45,155 nt of DNA, from contig JAOZOO010000011.1 of the NCBI GenBank assembly GCA_029933225.1, positions 1 to 45,155 on the forward strand, given 5' to 3'. Each line of letters opens with the position of its first letter. Position 1 is the first letter of the stretch. Under the pieces are notes generated by a model. It made no database searches. It worked only from the letters and a program-made list of their open reading frames with translations, and was not told the origin of the DNA. Source of the DNA: Bacteroidales bacterium (GTDB lineage Bacteria > Bacteroidota > Bacteroidia > Bacteroidales > F082). A program made the position numbers and the translations under genes. Below, piece after piece: positions 24,391 to 33,243 of the stretch.

Positions 24391-26730
24391 TTATTTGTAA
24401 ATGACTCCTATGGTTGTTCCCTTTTGAAATTCAGAAGCATTAATCAGTCTCAAATCCAGTTTATCTTTATTTACATATTGTGGTTTTATGTGGTATATCT
24501 CGCTCCTGACAACATCACCGTAAAATGACTCGATACGTCCCGAATTGTACAGATCGCAATTGCTTACACTGCAGTTGTTCCAGCGTGTTTCTTCAAATTT
24601 CACAGATCTTCCTCCCCTGCCCGAGTTTGAAAAAACGGAATTGGTGACCGTGGCATGCTGAACACCGATCAGTCTCAATACCGAACCCAGCTCTTTATTG
24701 TTTACATTTTCAAATAGACAATGATTCACTTTCAGGAAAGGTCCCAATGTGCTTTCATCATTGCCTCCTCTGTATAGGTCAAGGGCGCTGCCCATCACAT
24801 TGATGAAAATGCAGTTTTCCAGGATTACGTATTCTGCGTTGTAAATCCCCCGGTCATCTTTTTCTGCCGAAAGGCTGATGGCGTCACCTGAAATGGTATG
24901 GAACAGGCAATAGGAAAATACAATAGAATCGGCAAACGAACCTTTTTCCGCTTTGAAAGCATTGTAACGTGATTCGTTAAAATTGTAAAATTCACAATCT
25001 TCTGCTTTCAGCCAATAGTGGTTGATCATGCCGTGATCATCGGTACGGATTGCGCTGGAAGTTTTGCCGCCGTTTTCAGTGGTCCCGTCAAACGCAATAC
25101 CTTTTATCCACAGTGCTCCGCCGTTTTTGATGATCATGTGAGATTTTCTCTCCTGTTTTTGACCATCAAATCTGATCACAGGTCGGTTCCCCGGATGATC
25201 GCTGCGAATGAAAAGCAGTTTGTTGATTTCAAGGGGAGTGGAAATAAAGTACTCTCCTGATGAAACCAAAATCAGGGTATCTCCGTCCCCGGCATTTGCA
25301 ACAGCTTTCTCCAGTTCGCCACGGTTATTGGTTACCTCTATCTGTTTACCCGGTTTCTTTTCAGCAGAGTCTTTTAAATTCAGCCAGGAAGGACCTGCAT
25401 TTCGTTTTTGCTCAAAAACATCCGGCAGGTATTTAATATCATTCTCCTGCTGTTTTTTAACCTTTCCTTTCTTCGGATAATATATTCCTTGTTTATTTTC
25501 CTTCAGAACCATTTCAACAAGCTCAAATCCTTTCATCCTAAAGGAAGTATCTTTTGAATAATAGCTGTTTTCTTTAAATTCAATTCCCGATACATCATCT
25601 AGCATTCTGACAGGAGGGATGTCATTTTGCTGGTAAATGGTGTTTTTCTCAAAAACCGTATTGACAGGTGGGGCGGTACGCTCATTGTCGCTGCCTACAC
25701 AAAATTCGATGTTGTCGCAGTTGATAAAAGTGTTGTTTGTGATGGTGACATCTTTTACCTGATGGTAGCGGTTTATGGCAGAATGCGGCACGCCGTTCAT
25801 TACAGCAAGGGCCGCCCTGAATCGTTTGCCGGTCAAAGCAAAAAAGTAATTGTCGTGAACCTGATGTTCCGTATTGATGATCCTCAACCCTGCTGTTGAG
25901 AACTTCCCGTTTCCAATGAAATAGTTTTCATAAATCTGGTTGTTATTTCCGTGACGAAGGACCAGACTTCCCTCACATTCAAAAAATACATTTCGCCGGA
26001 TGATGTTATCCGTAGCTTTTATTGAGACAGCTTCGGTTTCGCCGTTGCAGTGCTCAAAATAATTATCCTCAACGATTGTGTTTGAGGGCACCAGTGAATA
26101 AGTGGATGTCCCCAGCCGCATTGTTTCGCCGCCATTGGAACCCAGCCGTTTTCTTTCACCGAAATAATTGTGGTCTATCCGGTTGTGATTATCCTGATTA
26201 TTCGGATGGTTCAGATATTCTGCAACGGTTACACCGGCATTCAGCTTCCCGGCAAAGTAATTATGGTCTATCCGGTTATGTTTTCCATAAACAGCAACCC
26301 AGTTGTCTTTATTAAATCTTTCATTCTGGTTGTAACTGATAACGGCACATTGTGTAACGCGACAATGCGTGGCCGGATTATCAGGGGTTTGAGCAAAAGA
26401 AATAACCGCTTTCCCCGGAGCATGACCGTTTGTAAACAACAGTCCGGTAACTTGCAGATAACTGCCTGACAATACCAGACATGATTCACCTTCAATACTG
26501 ACTTTACCGGGTGTTTCGGCAGTCAGTACCATCGGATTTTCTTCCGTACCGTTACCTTTGAAAATCAGCCTGACATTCTCCCAGATACCGTTGGCCATTG
26601 TCAGCGTGTCGCCCGGTTTTAATTTTTCAAGGACGGCATTGTATTCGGAAAAATTCCTCACAAAATAATTCGTGGCTGTCACCGGAAGGTAAAACCACAG
26701 CAGAATTAATAAACCACTAATTTTTTTCAT
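24391..26730 (-). CDS. Alginate lyase, PL6 family (two β-helices)
   Basis: The 779-residue product starts with a signal peptide (about 1-20) and has two right-handed parallel β-helix regions, seen as repeated N.(I/V)..N.F patterns. Catalytic features of PL6 are clear: Glu231 and Glu233 (NGETEAVSIK) and Asn199 for the calcium ion, Lys238 as base, and Arg259 (LVLRHG) as acid. The Lys-Arg spacing of 21 equals that of the family enzyme AlyGC. The second helix (about 470-760) makes it the long, two-domain form. PL6 enzymes attack poly-G, poly-M or mixed blocks; the block preference cannot be read. It has no lipobox, so it is periplasmic or secreted. It lies 12 nt after eda. Confidence 0.92.
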   Translation of the reverse strand: MKKISGLLILLWFYLPVTATNYFVRNFSEYNAVLEKLKPGDTLTMANGIWENVRLIFKGNGTEENPMVLTAETPGKVSIEGESCLVLSGSYLQVTGLLFTNGHAPGKAVISFAQTPDNPATHCRVTQCAVISYNQNERFNKDNWVAVYGKHNRIDHNYFAGKLNAGVTVAEYLNHPNNQDNHNRIDHNYFGERKRLGSNGGETMRLGTSTYSLVPSNTIVEDNYFEHCNGETEAVSIKATDNIIRRNVFFECEGSLVLRHGNNNQIYENYFIGNGKFSTAGLRIINTEHQVHDNYFFALTGKRFRAALAVMNGVPHSAINRYHQVKDVTITNNTFINCDNIEFCVGSDNERTAPPVNTVFEKNTIYQQNDIPPVRMLDDVSGIEFKENSYYSKDTSFRMKGFELVEMVLKENKQGIYYPKKGKVKKQQENDIKYLPDVFEQKRNAGPSWLNLKDSAEKKPGKQIEVTNNRGELEKAVANAGDGDTLILVSSGEYFISTPLEINKLLFIRSDHPGNRPVIRFDGQKQERKSHMIIKNGGALWIKGIAFDGTTENGGKTSSAIRTDDHGMINHYWLKAEDCEFYNFNESRYNAFKAEKGSFADSIVFSYCLFHTISGDAISLSAEKDDRGIYNAEYVILENCIFINVMGSALDLYRGGNDESTLGPFLKVNHCLFENVNNKELGSVLRLIGVQHATVTNSVFSNSGRGGRSVKFEETRWNNCSVSNCDLYNSGRIESFYGDVVRSEIYHIKPQYVNKDKLDLRLINASEFQKGTTIGVIYK

Positions 26731-26742
26731 TACAACGTATTA

Positions 26743-27420
26743 TCAGTATCTTATTTGCTGAATGATTGCCAGTGTTTGTTTTACACGATCAGTAATTTGC
26801 TGAAGATCGCCCTGGTTAATCATCTCTGCGGGAAACAGTTTCGATCCAATACCGACACAACAGACCCCTGCTTCAAACCAGTTTTTCAGATTCTCATAGT
26901 CGGGAGCTACTCCTCCTGTCGGCATAAGTAACAGACCGGGTAATGGCCCCAAAACGGCTTTGACAAAACCGGGTCCTCCGATCTGTTCTCCCGGAAACAA
27001 TTTGATGATCTCCGCTCCGAGTTTTCCCGCTTGTACAATCTCGGATACCGTTCCACAACCAGGTATCCACATCACATTCTGCTCTTTACAAACGACTGCC
27101 ATTTCGGGAACAAGTGCGGGAGAAACAATAAAATCAGCCCCTGACCTGATAAAATGTTTTGTCGTTTCCGCGTCGGTTACCGATCCCACTCCGAGATACA
27201 TGTCAGGCAATTCCGATTTAACATATTTCGCCAGGCCGGCAAACACTATGGCTGCAGATTTACTGCGGTTTGTGAATTCAAAAACACGGATTCCTCCTTT
27301 ATAACATGCCTTTACTACCGATTTACAGGTATCCGGGTCTACATGGTTGAAAACAGGTACCATCCCTGATGACTTCATGCTTTCGATGATTCTTTCCTTT
27401 AAAATTCCTCCCATTATCAT
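26743..27420 (-). CDS. eda: 2-keto-3-deoxy-6-phosphogluconate (KDPG) aldolase
   Basis: The 225-residue product has the length and fold of KDPG/KHG aldolase, a class I aldolase in a TIM barrel. It cuts KDPG into pyruvate and D-glyceraldehyde 3-phosphate, the last step of the alginate route in this operon. The Schiff-base Lys140 is in IIKLFPGE and the acid-base Glu48 in VFEFTNRS. Pyruvate-site features GCGTVSE and PTGGV are also present. The start MIMGG may be the second Met (residue 3). The gene is 12 nt downstream of kdgK, as in other alginate clusters. Confidence 0.94.
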   Translation of the reverse strand: MIMGGILKERIIESMKSSGMVPVFNHVDPDTCKSVVKACYKGGIRVFEFTNRSKSAAIVFAGLAKYVKSELPDMYLGVGSVTDAETTKHFIRSGADFIVSPALVPEMAVVCKEQNVMWIPGCGTVSEIVQAGKLGAEIIKLFPGEQIGGPGFVKAVLGPLPGLLLMPTGGVAPDYENLKNWFEAGVCCVGIGSKLFPAEMINQGDLQQITDRVKQTLAIIQQIRY

Positions 27421-27432
27421 TCTTTTCGTATT

Positions 27433-28467
27433 TTACCTTGATACCCGACCGGAAGCATCCCCGCTCATTAATTTTTCAATCTCTTCAATCGTCACCCTGT
27501 TGAAATCTCCTTCAATGGTATGTTTCAATGCCGAGGCTGCGACGGCAAACTCCAGCGCCTCCCGTTCATTATTCAGACGCAATAAACCGTAGATCATTCC
27601 GCCCATAAATGAATCACCTGCGCCAACCCTGTCAACAATATGAGTAATGCGATACGTTTTCGACTTTAACAAATCTTTTCCGTTCCATAACACGGCAGAC
27701 CAGTTATTGTGGCTTGCGCTTACCGACTCCCGCAATGTCGTTATCACTTTCTTAACTTTCGGGAACCGGCTGATAATTTGTTTTGATACCGTTTTATAGG
27801 CTTCAACATCAATCTGTCCTTTGGTGATGTCCGTATTTTCGGGTTTGATGTAGAGACACATTTCGGCATCTTCTTCATTGCCCATTACGAGATCGCATCC
27901 TGCGACCAGCTCGGGCATAACTTCCGTAGCTTTTTTGCCGTAGTTCCAGAGTTTTTTCCGGTAATTCAGATCGCACGAAACCGTAATCCCCAGTTCATTT
28001 GCCGTTTTTATCCCTTCGCGGCAGACCTGTGCCGCGCTTTCCGAAACAGCCGGTGTAATGCCGCTCCAGTGAAACCAGACAGTGTTCTGAAATATTTTTT
28101 TCCAGTCAATCATTCCGGGATCGATGGTGGAAAAGGATGAAAAAGCCCGGTCGTAAATCACTTTGGACGGACGCGAAACAGCACCTTTTTCAAGAAAATA
28201 AATACCCATTCTGTTTCCGCCTCTTAAAATGTACGAAGTGCCGACATTTAGTCCTTTCAGCTCCCTGATGCATGCTTCGGCAATATCATTCTCGGGTAAG
28301 CGGGTAACAAATTCCGCTTTCAAATCGTAATTGGCCAGTGATACAGCAACATTTGCTTCTCCCCCGCCAAAATTAATCTCAAAATGGTTTTGCTGCCCGA
28401 AGCGCAAAAAACCGGGAGTTGACAGCCGTAACATTATTTCTCCGAAAGTGACTATTTTTTCATTCAT
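27433..28467 (-). CDS. kdgK: 2-keto-3-deoxygluconate (KDG) kinase
   Basis: The 344-residue product is a PfkB-family sugar kinase with N-terminal FGEIMLRLSTPG, the FGGGEANVAVSLA substrate loop, and the catalytic DRVGAGDSFMGG with the anion hole and base Asp. It phosphorylates KDG to KDPG with ATP. It differs from ribokinase and fructokinase by the operon context rather than by a single residue. It is the first gene after susD, separated from it by an 83-nt gap that holds a strong hairpin, so its level is probably lower than that of susCD. Confidence 0.93.
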   Translation of the reverse strand: MNEKIVTFGEIMLRLSTPGFLRFGQQNHFEINFGGGEANVAVSLANYDLKAEFVTRLPENDIAEACIRELKGLNVGTSYILRGGNRMGIYFLEKGAVSRPSKVIYDRAFSSFSTIDPGMIDWKKIFQNTVWFHWSGITPAVSESAAQVCREGIKTANELGITVSCDLNYRKKLWNYGKKATEVMPELVAGCDLVMGNEEDAEMCLYIKPENTDITKGQIDVEAYKTVSKQIISRFPKVKKVITTLRESVSASHNNWSAVLWNGKDLLKSKTYRITHIVDRVGAGDSFMGGMIYGLLRLNNEREALEFAVAASALKHTIEGDFNRVTIEEIEKLMSGDASGRVSR

Positions 28468-28493
28468 AAGGGAAACAAATTATCCAGGTGAAA

Positions 28494-28537
28494 GTGAGGG
28501 GTGAAAATCTTTTTCATATTAAATAATCACCCCTCAC
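28494..28537 (-). promoter_or_regulatory. Stem-loop between susD and kdgK
   Basis: An 11-bp perfect stem (28494-28504 paired with 28527-28537) has a 22-nt A/T-rich loop. It lies between the susD stop and the kdgK start and is not followed by a T tract on the minus strand. It probably marks mRNA processing or partial attenuation, separating highly expressed susCD from the enzyme genes. Confidence 0.65.
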
Positions 28538-28550
28538 CTTTTAAAAGTAA

Positions 28551-29909
28551 TTAATATCCGGGATTTTGAACGAGATATCCGTCACTTACATCAATTTCCC
28601 TTTGCGGGATGGCAAACAACAACTGATGCTCGCTCATGGTAAAGCCATACTTGGCTCCCTGTGCATTCATTACTTCCATTGCTCTTCCGGTACGCAACAG
28701 GTCGAACCAGCGATGGTTCTCAAACCCGAGTTCGTGGATTCTTTCCTTTTCCATGGCCGACCGGTATTGATCTTTTGTTGAGAGATCAGCGGAAGTATAA
28801 TCAGGCAAACCAGCCCTTTCCCTGACAGCATTGATGGCATCCAGCGCTTCCTGGGTAGGACCGTTAATTTCATTGATGGTCTCTCCCAGCATCAGCAGGA
28901 TATCTGCATAGCGAAGTACGGGCCAGTCGTTTCCGGCATCTCCCGAGTTGGCATCCGACAGATATTTACCACACAACGAATCCGGCGTAATGCTGAAATT
29001 ATACCTTATACTATCAGCCACCGAATAACCCGACATCATATCAGGTGTGGGATTATTCAGACCGCCATAAACACCAGTGAGTGTAAATTCACTGGAATAA
29101 GATTCTCCTTCTCCCCCCACAGCCGACATGAACCGGATAGAAAACAGTATTTCATTATTTACCTGGGGATCAAAAACCTCGGGATAGGTTGGTTGTAACG
29201 AATAAACGCCTGACGAAGTGACTTCCCTTAATAATGAAAGGGCTTTGTCATACTGTTTCAGTGTTAAATAAACTTTGGCAAGCAATCCCTTTGCCGCTCC
29301 CGATGTGGCTCTTGAGAATTGCCCTTCATTGCTGGCAGGAAGCAGCGATATTGCATTTTGAAGGTCGGCAATAATCTGATCGTATGTTTTGTCAGGAGAC
29401 ACATTGGCAAATTTTTCTTTGTCTTCAGCCAGGATAACATCAGTGACCAAAGGGATATTCCCAAACAGCCTGACCAGATTGAAATAATTCAAAGCACGGA
29501 TAAACAGCGCTTCGCCTTCAACCCTTTCGCGTGTTGGACCATCCGAGATTACATCCAGATACTGGAGCACTTTGTTTGTCCTGAAAATCGTATTATAACA
29601 TACTTGCCAGTAATTTGTCGTTATGCTATTATCGGGAGTTTCCATAAAATAATCAATGAGTTTAAATTCTCCCTCCCCGAGTACGGTAGTTGTGTTGTCA
29701 GACCGGATTTCACACAGCACATATTCAGTTTGAATTGAATGCTGTAAACCGTCATAACAACCTACTAATGCTGCCTCAACCTGATCTGTGTTTTGATAAA
29801 AATCTTTTTCACCAATGGCAGATTCGGGCGTTAAATCAAGTTGTTTTGAACAGGATGTACCTATTAGAACGAATACAATGCTGATAAATATTAATTTTTT
29901 CATGATCAA
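28551..29909 (-). CDS. susD: SusD/RagB family nutrient-binding lipoprotein
   Basis: The 452-residue product has a lipoprotein signal with GTSC (Cys20), TPR-like helices that pack against SusC, and the family ends: RERVEGEALFIRALNYFNLVRLFG in the middle and WFDLLRTGRAMEV then QNPGY at the C-terminus. SusD caps the outer-membrane SusC transporter and captures sugar chains; here the substrate is inferred to be alginate oligomers. It follows susC by 13 nt, the usual pairing. The product is a little shorter than classical SusD (about 550), as is common in alginate clusters. Confidence 0.93.
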   Translation of the reverse strand: MIMKKLIFISIVFVLIGTSCSKQLDLTPESAIGEKDFYQNTDQVEAALVGCYDGLQHSIQTEYVLCEIRSDNTTTVLGEGEFKLIDYFMETPDNSITTNYWQVCYNTIFRTNKVLQYLDVISDGPTRERVEGEALFIRALNYFNLVRLFGNIPLVTDVILAEDKEKFANVSPDKTYDQIIADLQNAISLLPASNEGQFSRATSGAAKGLLAKVYLTLKQYDKALSLLREVTSSGVYSLQPTYPEVFDPQVNNEILFSIRFMSAVGGEGESYSSEFTLTGVYGGLNNPTPDMMSGYSVADSIRYNFSITPDSLCGKYLSDANSGDAGNDWPVLRYADILLMLGETINEINGPTQEALDAINAVRERAGLPDYTSADLSTKDQYRSAMEKERIHELGFENHRWFDLLRTGRAMEVMNAQGAKYGFTMSEHQLLFAIPQREIDVSDGYLVQNPGY

Positions 29910-29922
29910 ATCTTTTTAATAA

Positions 29923-32900
29923 TTAAAAATTAAGATCCAAACCAAACACAAAAGATCTGGCAATGGGTGCTGCACCACGCTGATAACCATAAGTTAAGGT
30001 CGTGTTAAACCGGTTAACCCCTTCAGGATTCATTCCCGTATATTCGCTGGAAGTGAAATACAACAGGTTTTGTGAAGTAAAATAGATGCGGATTCCTCCT
30101 ATGCTGTTGTTTTCAAACCATCTGGCCGGGAAACTGTATCCGATTGTAAGATTCCTCAGGCTTGTATAAGAAGCATCCTGAACATTCCAGTCGGTTACCA
30201 CTTTGCTTTGCAGAAAATCGGCATTTTCAATATCTGATTTGTTCCCGCCTTTCCATTGCGTTCCGAAATAATAGGAGTCGATATTGTAAACCGAAGCGCC
30301 CTGTGATCCTTGCCATAACATGTAAATATCAAAATTACCAATGTTAAAAGTATTGGTAATACCCCAGATAAAATCAGGATACGGGTTGCCTAATGGCACA
30401 CGGTCATCCGGCGTAATAACGCCATCACCATTCATGTCTTTTACATAAATATTTGCTGACTGCACGTTCACCGGGTAATAAGGTGAAGTCATGTCTTCCC
30501 TGTTAATTTCATGATTATAAACATAACCGTAAAACTGAACCAGCGGATCACCTACACGTGCAATAAACTGGCTTGGTCGTTTTTTATCAGGTGTAGTAAT
30601 AACTTCCTCCGGACCACCAAAATCAAGTAATTTGTTTGCATTATGAGAGAAATTTAAACCAATATTCCATTTAAATTTCTTATGGTCAATAATGTGTCCG
30701 AAAAATTCAACTTCAAAACCCTGATTCTGAACCTTACCCATGTTCGTCCAGACATTTGTAAATCCGGTTGCAGCCGGGATCTCCTTGAACAGCAGTAGTT
30801 TTTTTGTTGTTTTGTTATAATAATCAAATGTAATATCAAACTTATCACCCAGAAAACCGATGTCAATTCCTGCATCAAACTCATAAGTCTGCTCCCAACT
30901 CAAATCGGGGTTTGCAATATTAATTTCCGTGAATCCCTGAGCGACACCGTCACCTATTATTGCATTGGCACTGGGTTCAACCAGAGCCTGGGAAGCATAG
31001 TCTCCAATACGATTATTCCCGGTGGTACCATAACTGACCCTGAGTTTCAAAGTGTTGACGACATCCTGGTTTTCCATAAAGCCCTCATTAGCAACATTCC
31101 ATCCCACTGAAACCGAAGGGAAGAATCCCCATTTGTTGTTTTCTCCGAACCGGCTGCTTCCGTCCCACCTGACCGTTGCGTTTACCAGGTACTTGTTTTT
31201 ATATGCATAATTAACCCTGAAAAGCGTGGATACCAGGTTTGATTTGGTTTTGTAAGTTGAACCTTTATCGAGTACTGTACCTGCATTTAAGGTATGAATC
31301 TCATCCGTAAGAAAATCCGATACCCTGATGTTGGAAAGAAGATGCTGGGTGCTTTGATAAGTAAAACCAGCCAGTACACTCAGGAAATGGTTGCCGAAAG
31401 TATGGGTATAATTAAGGGTGTTCTCATTCAGGTAATCTGTAGTAAGATTCCCGCCGTAAGTTCCGTAATTCTCAGATTTCCTGTGCGACCATGCGGCCTG
31501 ATAAAATTGTGACTCATAATAACTTACAAACGTTCCGAAAGTAGATCTGAAAGTAAGTCCTTTAAGGATTTTAAATTTCAGGTAAGAATTGGCATTTACC
31601 TGATAATTATTGTAATATTTATATTTTCCTTCAACCTTTGCAATCGCATTGTTGTTGCTGCTCACTTTTAAACTAACCCCGTCAACATTTGTAAAATGCC
31701 TTTCATGGGCCCAGTCACCGATTTTAACATCTTCATAGCCTGCCGCATGTGCATATCCAACGGTTGCCTCCGTATGAAACTCAGGCAACCAGGGCTGATT
31801 TCGCAAAGCATCCTGAAGTCCCAGGGCAATGACACGTTGTTTGCTGAAACTCGGGATAACCGTCACCCCTGCTTCAAACCATTTATTGATTTTTGCATCT
31901 ACATTTACATTAATGTTATACCGTTTGTAGTTGTTGGTAATGATAACCCCGTCATCATTCAGATATGCTCCGGAGATATAGAATTTAACTTTTTCGTTTC
32001 CTCCACTGGCGCCGAGGGAATAATTCTGAATCACACCGTTTTTGAAAACAATATCTTCATAATTCGTCGCGGTACCCAATAAATTCATTGCTGCTATTTG
32101 GTCCGGTATCAAACTCGGATCGGATGCGGAAGAATTGACAAAATTTGTCCACTCGGATGGTGTCGGATAATACCCCGGCTTTTTATATACAGATTTTGTT
32201 CCTGCATAAGCATTGAACCTGAAAATGGTTTTTCCGGCCTGACCGCTTTTTGTGGTAACGAGGATTACCCCGTTAGAACCACGGGAACCGTAAATAGCCG
32301 CTGAAGCAGCATCTTTCAGCACTTCTATCGACTGAACATCATACATGTCAACAGTTGAAAGATCACCCGGTATGGGGTAACCGTCAACAACGATCAACGG
32401 ATTATTTGAACTGTTCACGGAAGTAATACCGCGTACTGTGATCTTTGGGGCCGCTCCGGCTTCAGCATTGGTATTTTGTACCAATACACCGGCTAACTGA
32501 CCTTTTAACACATCAGCTGCGCGGGATACCGGCATTTGTGATAAATGCTTATTATTCTTCAGTTTCGCAACAGACCCGGTTACATGTGACTTTTTCTGAA
32601 CACCATATCCAACCACAACAACTTCTCCAATCTGTTCATAATCCGTGTGTAAACTCACATTAATAATTGACTTCTCACCCACTTTTACCTCCTGGGTAAC
32701 GTACCCTACAAAAGAAAAAACCAAGATGTCGTTGGGGTGAACCGTAATTTTAAAGGTTCCATCCGTGGCCGTAACGGTGCCAATCGTTGTCCCCTTAATT
32801 ACAACATTTACGCCTGGAAGAGGTTGCTGATGCTCGCTATCAACAACTTTACCAGTAACTTCCTTTTTAACAGCCTGGCCTGTTTGTGCCTGTGTAGTTG

Positions 32901-32988
32901 CTACAATAAAAAACAAGAATAAAACACTTACACACAGGCTACCTGAAAAGGAAAAATTGAACCTTTGTAAAAGTTTGATCATAACCAT
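29923..32988 (-). CDS. susC: SusC/RagA TonB-linked outer membrane transporter
   Basis: The 1021-residue product begins with a signal peptide (about 12-35, ending TTQAQ), a CarboxypepD_reg-like domain (about 40-115; GKVVDSEHQQPLPGVNVVIKG), and a plug with YGVQKKSHVTGSV, VDGYPIPGD and AAIYGSRGSNGVILVTTK (about 125-255). The barrel runs to the C-terminal FGLDLNF. These are SusC/RagA signatures. It imports oligosaccharides into the periplasm using TonB energy, together with SusD. It is the first gene of the alginate operon. No TAnnTTTG promoter was found just upstream; the best near-match is TAGTTTAC on the minus strand (33014 to 33007). Confidence 0.95.
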   Translation of the reverse strand: MVMIKLLQRFNFSFSGSLCVSVLFLFFIVATTQAQTGQAVKKEVTGKVVDSEHQQPLPGVNVVIKGTTIGTVTATDGTFKITVHPNDILVFSFVGYVTQEVKVGEKSIINVSLHTDYEQIGEVVVVGYGVQKKSHVTGSVAKLKNNKHLSQMPVSRAADVLKGQLAGVLVQNTNAEAGAAPKITVRGITSVNSSNNPLIVVDGYPIPGDLSTVDMYDVQSIEVLKDAASAAIYGSRGSNGVILVTTKSGQAGKTIFRFNAYAGTKSVYKKPGYYPTPSEWTNFVNSSASDPSLIPDQIAAMNLLGTATNYEDIVFKNGVIQNYSLGASGGNEKVKFYISGAYLNDDGVIITNNYKRYNINVNVDAKINKWFEAGVTVIPSFSKQRVIALGLQDALRNQPWLPEFHTEATVGYAHAAGYEDVKIGDWAHERHFTNVDGVSLKVSSNNNAIAKVEGKYKYYNNYQVNANSYLKFKILKGLTFRSTFGTFVSYYESQFYQAAWSHRKSENYGTYGGNLTTDYLNENTLNYTHTFGNHFLSVLAGFTYQSTQHLLSNIRVSDFLTDEIHTLNAGTVLDKGSTYKTKSNLVSTLFRVNYAYKNKYLVNATVRWDGSSRFGENNKWGFFPSVSVGWNVANEGFMENQDVVNTLKLRVSYGTTGNNRIGDYASQALVEPSANAIIGDGVAQGFTEINIANPDLSWEQTYEFDAGIDIGFLGDKFDITFDYYNKTTKKLLLFKEIPAATGFTNVWTNMGKVQNQGFEVEFFGHIIDHKKFKWNIGLNFSHNANKLLDFGGPEEVITTPDKKRPSQFIARVGDPLVQFYGYVYNHEINREDMTSPYYPVNVQSANIYVKDMNGDGVITPDDRVPLGNPYPDFIWGITNTFNIGNFDIYMLWQGSQGASVYNIDSYYFGTQWKGGNKSDIENADFLQSKVVTDWNVQDASYTSLRNLTIGYSFPARWFENNSIGGIRIYFTSQNLLYFTSSEYTGMNPEGVNRFNTTLTYGYQRGAAPIARSFVFGLDLNF

Positions 32989-33024
32989 TTTTTTATTATT
33001 AAATTTGTAAACTATTTTAATTCT

Positions 33025-33046
33025 TGCACCGTTTATAATTGGTGCA
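33025..33046. repeat. Inverted repeat in the susC leader
   Basis: TGCACC and GGTGCA are separated by 10 nt (GTTTATAATT). It lies about 40-60 nt upstream of the susC start and could be an operator or leader hairpin. Its half-sites contain ATTGGT, partly like the GntR sites. Confidence 0.5.
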
Positions 33047-33150
33047 TAACAAAAAGCCCTGTGTTACCTTACCGGTAAATCATTTCAGCTTTTGTTTGCG
33101 TGTGTATCCTGGAAAGATTTTCGCTCGCATAAAAAGTTGAAGGGGCCGAG

Positions 33151-33188
33151 CAGGATTGGTCTTTTTAAGGCTAATCCTGTTTTTTTTA
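33151..33188 (+). terminator. Plus-strand terminator hairpin upstream of susC
   Basis: A 7-bp stem (CAGGATT at 33151-33157 with AATCCTG at 33173-33179), a 15-nt loop and eight T (33180-33187). It is oriented to stop plus-strand transcripts, although no plus-strand gene lies before it. Confidence 0.6.
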
Positions 33189-33243
33189 ACTTGTGTTTTC
33201 ACTCATATGAATCGGTTTTTGGTTTATAATTAGTTTATTTGCT

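Larger units (their letters stand above)
33000..33188 (+). ncRNA. Candidate antisense RNA over the susC leader
   Basis: A plus-strand -7 match (TAAATTTG, 33000-33007; TTTG at 32974-32977, 22 nt upstream) would start a transcript near 33014. It would end at the hairpin 33151-33179 with its eight-T tail (33180-33187). This runs antisense to the susC 5' leader. Cis-antisense RNAs opposite susC leaders are known to repress sugar utilization loci in Bacteroides. No transcript evidence exists here. Confidence 0.25.
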
